Shown one piece after another: positions 57,395-64,000 of a stretch of DNA of 64,000 bases. A program made the translations under genes and the position numbers. The notes beneath the pieces were generated by a model, which was given only the letters and a program-made list of their open reading frames with translations, ran no database searches and was not told the origin of the DNA. Positions within the stretch are counted from its first letter, which is position 1; every line of letters starts with the position of its first letter. Source of the DNA: Apiospora phragmitis (lineage: Eukaryota > Ascomycota > Sordariomycetes > Amphisphaeriales > Apiosporaceae); the NCBI GenBank assembly GCA_038363925.1, contig JAQQWL010000013.1, forward strand, positions 1,426,001-1,490,000, read 5' to 3'.

Positions 57395-60322
57395 TGTGCT
57401 TCCGTATCTCTCTCTATCCGACTTTGACACCACGCCCGTCAACCTCCGTAGAGGGGACGAGCGGGGAGAAAAACGTCTACAGGCGCCCCAGTACCAGCCG
57501 AATGCAGCTCACGACTATTATGTAGGTTCAAGCCGTCCAGGGAAGATAGAGACCACCCCCAGAAAAGGGCAGACAAAGGAAGTGGTTGTCTGGCGGTGGT
57601 GCCACTGGATCGCAATAGTAAAATCCGGGGACAAAGGACCTTATGACGTTCTGGTGGTCTGTGACCTGCTAATGGCCAAGGTCTCGACGGAATTGGTAAC
57701 ATGGGTAACCCGGATTTCTTGAAATTCGATGTTGTGATGCTTGAGACGGTGAATTGGACATGGTATCAGGTCAACTAGACAAATCTGTAATTCACCAATT
57801 GGTCGTCCAGGAATAACAAAAAAATTGACAATCGAAGGAGTCGAGTCATAGCAATGGAGAGAGATAGCCCGGTGTGGTCGAGCGGAAGCGCAGGGCGGGC
57901 CAGCAGGTAATAATAGCACGTAGCAACCATGCCGTCACAGCAAAGGCGACCGCCAGTTTTGGCGCCGCAGTTCCAGATGGGCATTTCGGGGCTGGCCACT
58001 CTCACTGGACTGATAACCGAATGCAGGGTTTATATTGCTTGGGGATGTGTGCCAGACACCAGACCTTCCCCAAGCACCAAGAGGATGAGCGGTATCAATA
58101 TTCGTTCGGGCTTGTGCAACGAACCTAGACATGATCTGGAGAGACTGGTGGTTGGCTACAGGCTCGCTTCCTGCGCACCCTTGCCCATGCTCCGAGGCCC
58201 TGTCAGGGTGGAGCGCAACGGGCTGCCAAGGGTGCTCCAGGTAAGATAATGGTACATGCTGTACCTATCCATTGGACGCCATCTGCATGTGTAGTTTAAT
58301 TTTACTGGTTGTTGCTCCGCGAGCAGGGCCATCATACATACGTGTGCGCACGTACATGGCTCCTGCGATGAGACTGATGCGCCACTGGTGAGAGAGATCG
58401 CACGGTGGTTTGATTTGTATCAGCCCAGTCTCTCGGGTAGATTTGTGTCGGGTACAGCTGACAATCCTTTGTGTTGAGCACTGTCACTCCATCCGTCTAG
58501 TCGGACCAGAGGGTTGGGAACTGCCTAGTACCGATAGAAATACTTGGAATGTGCTCGGTGTACAAAAGCAAAGAGCTTCCATGTTAGCGTGGTGAAGCTG
58601 ATACGGGCCGCTCTGAGACCTACCGGGTCGGGTCATTTTCGGCTGCTGGTTGGTATGTAGCGGCTGTGTACATACCAGACATACTTGTAAATGAAAGTAC
58701 ACGAAGTTGTAAGTCGAGCCGGGTTGCCTCATGGCCTGAGACTATTGCACCCTGGTGCTGACGTCTTGGCTACACGCAAGATAAGGGATCCTTGGATATC
58801 AGCACCGCACGTACTTCGTCAGTAGATCATTCGGTATTGGCAGGATTAACATGTTCTTGCTTCTTCCAAACAAACGTGCATTTGATAGCCATGGACGCCA
58901 GGCAGCCTGGTTCAATGGCGCCACAGAAGCCACCGCCTACCGCGTGCAATTTGAAGTTCGAGTCTAGGCGCCTGCCTTGGGGAGTTAACGGGGAAGGGTC
59001 CGCTGACAGGCATGAGAGTGAGGAGCGACTTGAGGACGTAAACATGCCCGCCCGCCCTCGAAATCTGGGGAATACCAACGTCCACCATTGACACATCGTT
59101 CACTAGCTGGAGGGGAGAGGTTGCTTGACAGCACCTACACTTTCATAATATATTGCACTGATGTATCGTGCTCGTCGTCAATAGGTAGGCTACATAGGTA
59201 GGTTGGTATGTTTCTTTACTGCGAAACCTATCCCGGTACAATACGGGAAGCCGCTGGCAAGGGGGCCCTGACTGAATATGGGCAGTCTGCGGGCAGGTAC
59301 TTTCCTTTACTCGAGACCGGCCCCACTGACAACCTGACCTATGCGCCTAATTACCAAGTAGAGGGAAGACAAAGGACCTGATCAAATACTACTAGCGCTG
59401 TTAGGAATCGAACCCAACTCCATTCAAGATATATCTGAGTACTGATGTGTAGATACGTACATCCTGAGGTAGGGTTCTTTTACCGTTATCTTTTAGGAGC
59501 TTCCCGAACCGTAATTTAGAGGAATCGTATTGATGTGATAGTGAGAGAGAGGACCACCCTCCAAGAAGTTGGATACGCTTCCGGCGTGTGGGGGAGGGAG
59601 AGAGAAAAAGGTGGTTGGAAAGTTGAAGAGAGATTTGATGTTGTACTACACACACGCGCAGTAGCATTGCCTACCAAGAGACCCCCCGTACGTACGTACG
59701 TACTCCTCCGTACATACATGTCATTCTCGTAAGTCGATGCGCTGCTCCACCTTGATAAGACAGGCCGCATGGGATTGTGTGCAGTGCGACGGTACCAGGT
59801 CAATGGTTTGATTGGAACCCGACGTCGTGCAATGTCAGGATGTATGGAAACCTACACACTAGTCTAAATTGGGTAGATGATACCGAGAAGACGGGACTGG
59901 GGAGGGAAAGAGGGTGGTAACCTTGCATTTGGGGAGTCGGATGAGCTCCGGGGCCAGTGTGCAGTCGAATAGGCATGTGACCATGATTGGAGGCTTATTA
60001 CATGTCTGCATGTGTACAACGGCGTAAACCCCCTCCCAGCATTCTAGAGGGCATTTGGTTCAGAGGGAACCAGTCCATAGCATTATTATGGAAATTCTGC
60101 TGTCCTTTCTACGCGGTTGACGGGGACCTGCAAACACGGCCGTCTTATACGAGGCACGGGTGGCGGAGCATTATCCAACGGCCCTGGGCCGTTGAAAGAC
60201 CAGGATTGGCTTGATACGATAGCTAGGCTACTGTACTGCACTTGGCAATCGTCCCGTGTTGGCTAGCTCCTCGCCAGATCTGCATACCAACCATTCTGAC
60301 GGTAATGTCGACTTTAACCATT
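57395..60322. other. 2.9-kb gene-poor stretch
   Basis: Contains the promoter of the membrane-protein gene on its left and the 3' flank of cofactor D on its right. Open frames of up to about 110 codons on both strands show no domain. No tRNA or repeat family was established. Confidence 0.45.
59688..59703. repeat. GTAC tetranucleotide repeat
   Basis: Four perfect GTAC units, self-complementary, followed by looser TACATACATG. Confidence 0.7.
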
Positions 60323-63300
60323 TTAGTCAAGCCCCAGTTCCCCCACAACCTTCTTGACTAACGCTTTGTCGGCCCTGCCCCAGTCGACACTGAGCAGTTT
60401 GGATGCCATACTACTACCATCTGACGCCTGCTCCTCCAATGAGAATAATCCCCAAAGTTCGTCGACTACGAGGGCCCTGACATGCGGCCATGGGTGTAGT
60501 AACAACGCCCCCAATCTCCGTCGCGCTTCAGCGATGCCCTCTCCTCTCTTCGACCTTAGCTCGGGCGGCATCGTATCATTGTCGGCTGGCCGATCAGCGG
60601 CGGCCACACCCCCATAGACCTTGATGCAAGCCTCAAGCTTGCGGACATTCCCCGTCTTGTAGCCTGCCTTTTGTGTGAGCAGGCAGAGCTGGCGCAGGTT
60701 GATGTCTTGGCTTCGGTGCAGTGCGCCGACATTGAAGAGATACGCCGTCAGCTCGAGCGTCGGCACAATCACTCTATCCTGCCCTTGGTGGGCCTTGAGA
60801 TTTTGCAACAGCGCCCTAACAAACTTGGACAGATTCTCGTGTGATTCGTCGCAGAAACTGGCAACTGCAGCACGGCTGGCAATAACAAGCTCCTCATTTC
60901 CAGTATCTGCTGAAGTTACCAACCCCGCTAGCATCGTAGACAGACAGTCCATGTCGCTGGTTGGCCAGTGATCAGCCACCCCTTTTCGGAAGCCGTCTGG
61001 CCTATCCAGTGTCAAGAGATACTGAAAGTACTCTTTAGAAGAAAAGGACAAATAACGGAAGATCAGAGCGGAACTATAATATCGTCAGTTGTCTAGTCAA
61101 TTAAATCATGGAGAATTACACACCTTGGGGATAGAAGCAAAGCTATCGCAGCCTGCGCTTCAACGCGAACTTTGTCTAGCTTTTCGGCGGCTAGTCTGAG
61201 CATACTTGGTAACAAAATCGCAATGCTTCCATAGAGGCCATCAGAGCCATGCTCGTCCACATGTTGTTCCCACAACGTCTTGGTGGCTTTGATCGCTTCT
61301 AGTCGCACATGGGAGCCGATATCTCCACGAGCAGTGGTGGTATAGTCACCTAACCCCTGTCGTATGATAGGGACAAAGCTTGATGCTTTGACTCGCAACA
61401 GATCTTGGCCCACGAGGCTCTGAAGTATGGCAGCATGGGCTTCGACCATGTAATCTGAGGACCATCTATACGAGATTGCAATCGTGATCTGGTCGAGTGC
61501 AGCCGACGTGTCCAACGACGCAGCAATGATACGGTATGACCCAGAAAGCGCTCGGAAGAAACCGTCGCCATGCTTGTCGCGGGATGTAGTAGAAACCCGA
61601 ACTTTGTCACACCAGGTCTGGAGTATGTGCTTCCTTTGGGGCTGCGCGCAAAGGAGTAACAAGATCAAACCAGCTTGCGCCGAGGAACTCACTACCTCCA
61701 GATCATGCATGTCCAACCATGTGTCGACGGTTTCAAGCATAAGAGCAGTCAATTCTTTCCACTCGGGCTTAGCATCTGCCCTGGCCTCGTCTACCATCTG
61801 TAGAGACGCGCGTAGCAAGGCTGATTTCTCTGCCGACAAGATTGTCGGGCCAGATACTAGATGGTTCGGGCTGTCAATGCCGTTTCCTCCGTTACCCCTA
61901 TTGAGGCATGCAAGGAGGATAGGGTAAGAAGACACCACAAGTTTGCCGAGTGCTTCTGCAATTAGCTCGGGCTTTCTGTACGCGGTCGCCTTGTAGCCAT
62001 TCAGCATGGTTTCCAAGTACGTCCTGAATTGCTTCAGCGGCAGCAATTTCCAACCGTTGTTGTTTCCACTCGGACCAATTATGCTAGGAATGGCGTTGAA
62101 CACCGCAGCTAAGCTAAGGATGAGACCATGCCGCTCTTCACTTTGCCGCTTCTGGAGCGAATCGATCTTTCCCGCAAGGAGTTCAGCAAATGATGTGATT
62201 TGGCTCAGGGGTTCGGGCGAATTGCGTGCTATTTCTGCACCTAGGGCACCAAGTGAAGCGGCAGCAACCCTTCGCGACGCAGCATCCATATCGCCAACTC
62301 CTCTCCATCCGATCAGGCCTTCCATCAGGGCCACACCATATTGCGGGGAGAGTTTGGTAGCATTCGAGGCAACCTCATCAATGGCCCTGGAGCGCAACGC
62401 CACAGAATGATAATCAACTGTCTGCACGATCGAGATTCCTTCCACCACTGTGTCCGGGTGTCTTCCAATAAGCTCCTGGAGGGCGGCAGACGAGCCTCTT
62501 CTTATGTTTCCTGCAGGGTCAAGAGATGCAGCGACGACCAACTCAGTAGCCAGTAACTGCAAGGTTGATTCAGAGGCGGGATGAGCCTCAGCTACGACTG
62601 TTGACTTCACTGGGACTTGCAGTAACTCAGCGGTGCTGTATCGCTAGCTAGAGCCCATATTCCGAAGCAAGCGGCATCACGAACGTTGGTACCGACAGAG
62701 CCACCCGATATTCCCCGCTTTTCGAAGGCCAGGCCCAGGAGTAGAGCCTGAACTATATCTGCAAGACTTTCAGGCGGAGGCGAACGCCGATACAGAAGGT
62801 GGGATAGTGTCAGCGTCAGCCCGTGCCATTCCAAAGGGTCGACAGAGGTAAGGTCTCGAGTCCGTGGCCCGAGAGGGTTCGACTGGCTTTTGACCCACAG
62901 GACATTCCTGTTCAAGGACTCTAGAACAGCCTCGACGACTTGAACAGCCATGTCTGGTTCAAGCTTCAGTGTAATAACACTAAATGCTTTGCTAGCAGCA
63001 AGCCTGACGGGAGTGTCGTTATCTGCCAAGTGTTCAAATAAATAGCCAATGGAAGTCTCGACCATCTCGGTGTCCGCCATGGTCTGATCTGCTTTCCGCA
63101 GTGTCAAGGTGGTGACACTTCTGATCACCTTGATCATCATCTTCCTTGCAAGTGCCGAGCCCTTGATTATGGCAAATGTGGAATTATCTTCGGATGAAAC
63201 CCCATTGACCGCATAGTAGATCGGGCCCAAGAGTGAATTCATCATTGAAGTGTCAGCTGCCGCTTGCAGTACGCCAGCGAGGAAACTGAGACTTCCTATG

Positions 63301-64000
63301 TAATAGTAGGGCGTATCTGCAGGCCCATCCGCTTGTGGTCGCAAAGTAAAGAGAGCCCAGTGCACAAGCGCTTTGAGAATGCCGGCCTCTTGCATATCTC
63401 TCCGCATGGCCAGGCGTATGAGAAGAGTTTTTGCGCCATCTCTCTCCTTTCCCGGCGATGCAAGGTACTTCAGAGCAAGCGGGATAACCCTTAGTGTGAT
63501 ACCAGGTATCTGCCCAGGCCATTCGAGGCCCGGCAGTACAGGCCGCCCTGAATCATCGAAATCGCCAGATGATATGGTTGAAAGATCGAAGGGGGCAAAG
63601 AAAAGCTGCGAGAGCCATAGTAAAACCACGTATCGTTCATGCCAGGTCCACGATATGCTCGACTGGGAGTCTTGGGCTTCCGCTCTTTCCTTTTCCGATG
63701 CCTCGAGGGCAAAAAGGAGAAGTTCGAGATACCTCGTCTGACGTTGAGAAACCTTACAATCACCTTCTCCCCCGGATTTTGCAGAAAGAGTATATGAGCC
63801 TACATATAGCATTGGGCATGGGGGTTAGGAGCTCAGTACGGGTGGACAGTCCCCTTGACTTCCGGTGGTCTTGGAGCAGTTCCAGATAGGCATCCGCCAA
63901 AATGGGAAGAAACTTGGAGAGGTGGGGATCAAGCAACTGTGGGAGCTCCTGAAAAGGGTCCAGCACCTATATTTCCTGCATTAGAGGATGTGGCAGGAAC
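60323..64000 (-). CDS. Tubulin-folding cofactor D (Cin1/Alp1/TBCD), partial at right edge, three apparent frameshifts
   Basis: HEAT/ARM-repeat protein that dissociates tubulin heterodimers and assists beta-tubulin folding. The visible part starts after an intron ending near 63,970 (acceptor AATATAG) with LDPFQELPQLLDPHLSKFLP, a family signature; the N-terminal exons lie beyond 64,000. A 50-base intron is at 61,123-61,074 (donor GTGTGT, acceptor TATAG) and the stop is at 60,323. The reading changes frame three times, each repaired by one extra base: in a C5 run at 63,769-63,773 (after FCKIRG), at about 63,740 (between VIVRFLNV and TRYLELLL), and near 62,630-62,635 (between ALASDTAP and VKSTVVAEAH). 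Between these points more than a kilobase stays open each time. Either the assembly carries deletions or the gene is newly broken. Family assignment is secure. Confidence 0.88.

Noticed and set aside
57865..57910. GCCCGGTGTGGTCGAGCGG resembles the 5' end of a tRNA-Ser/Leu.
   Set aside because: No matching 3' acceptor strand or T-arm follows within 100 bases.
57929..58249. 106-codon plus-strand open frame with ATG.
   Set aside because: No domain, no conserved motif, and overlapping frames on both strands.
59395..59420. T-arm-like sequence of a tRNA on the minus strand (TTGGG TTCGATT CCTAA).
   Set aside because: No complementary acceptor 5' strand, anticodon arm or D-arm is found at the right distance; a chance T-loop motif.

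Overview
The window is nuclear DNA of a filamentous ascomycete (Pezizomycotina, most likely Sordariomycetes). Genes carry short GT-AG introns, the protein families are fungal, and the middle of the window is a large AT-rich island bearing the signature of repeat-induced point mutation (RIP): CpA and TpG are almost absent while CpG survives.

Layout. Left gene block (1-9.2 kb): a left-truncated FOX2-type peroxisomal beta-oxidation enzyme (minus), a TDA10-like P-loop kinase (plus), an ECM11-domain protein (minus) and a secreted-type GH76 alpha-1,6-mannanase (minus). Then 3.5 kb with no recognisable gene. From about 12.7 to 38.7 kb lies the RIP island. It holds a 1.86-kb Fot1/pogo-type DNA transposon, a solo LTR, and a nest of three related chromovirus-type Ty3/Gypsy elements. 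An older element (starting at 16,898) has one intact 7.8-kb element (17,099-24,898, minus) inserted in its 5' LTR and a second intact 7.4-kb element (25,565-32,944, plus) inserted at the start of its gag region; both insertions show exact 5-bp target duplications. None of these elements still encodes a full protein.

Right gene block (38.7-64 kb): a small Clr5-domain protein (minus), an NCL1/Trm4-type tRNA cytosine-5 methyltransferase (plus), the mitochondrial Obg GTPase Mtg2 (minus), a conserved fungal protein of unknown function (plus), Bfr1 (minus), RNA polymerase subunit RPB5 (plus), a seven-helix integral membrane protein of the fungal rhodopsin/PTH11-like group (minus) and a right-truncated tubulin-folding cofactor D (minus).

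The genes are mostly single housekeeping loci and do not form one pathway or a secondary-metabolite cluster. Points of most interest: the nested retroelement structure with mirror-image RIP gradients across both LTR pairs; a palindromic pair of CCTCGG boxes upstream of FOX2, the known fatty-acid-response site; and five single-base deletions that break otherwise well conserved genes (TDA10-like, NCL1, cofactor D three times), which suggest either assembly errors or gene decay. I saw no clearly new defence or mobile system. All calls come from reading the sequence; no search was run.
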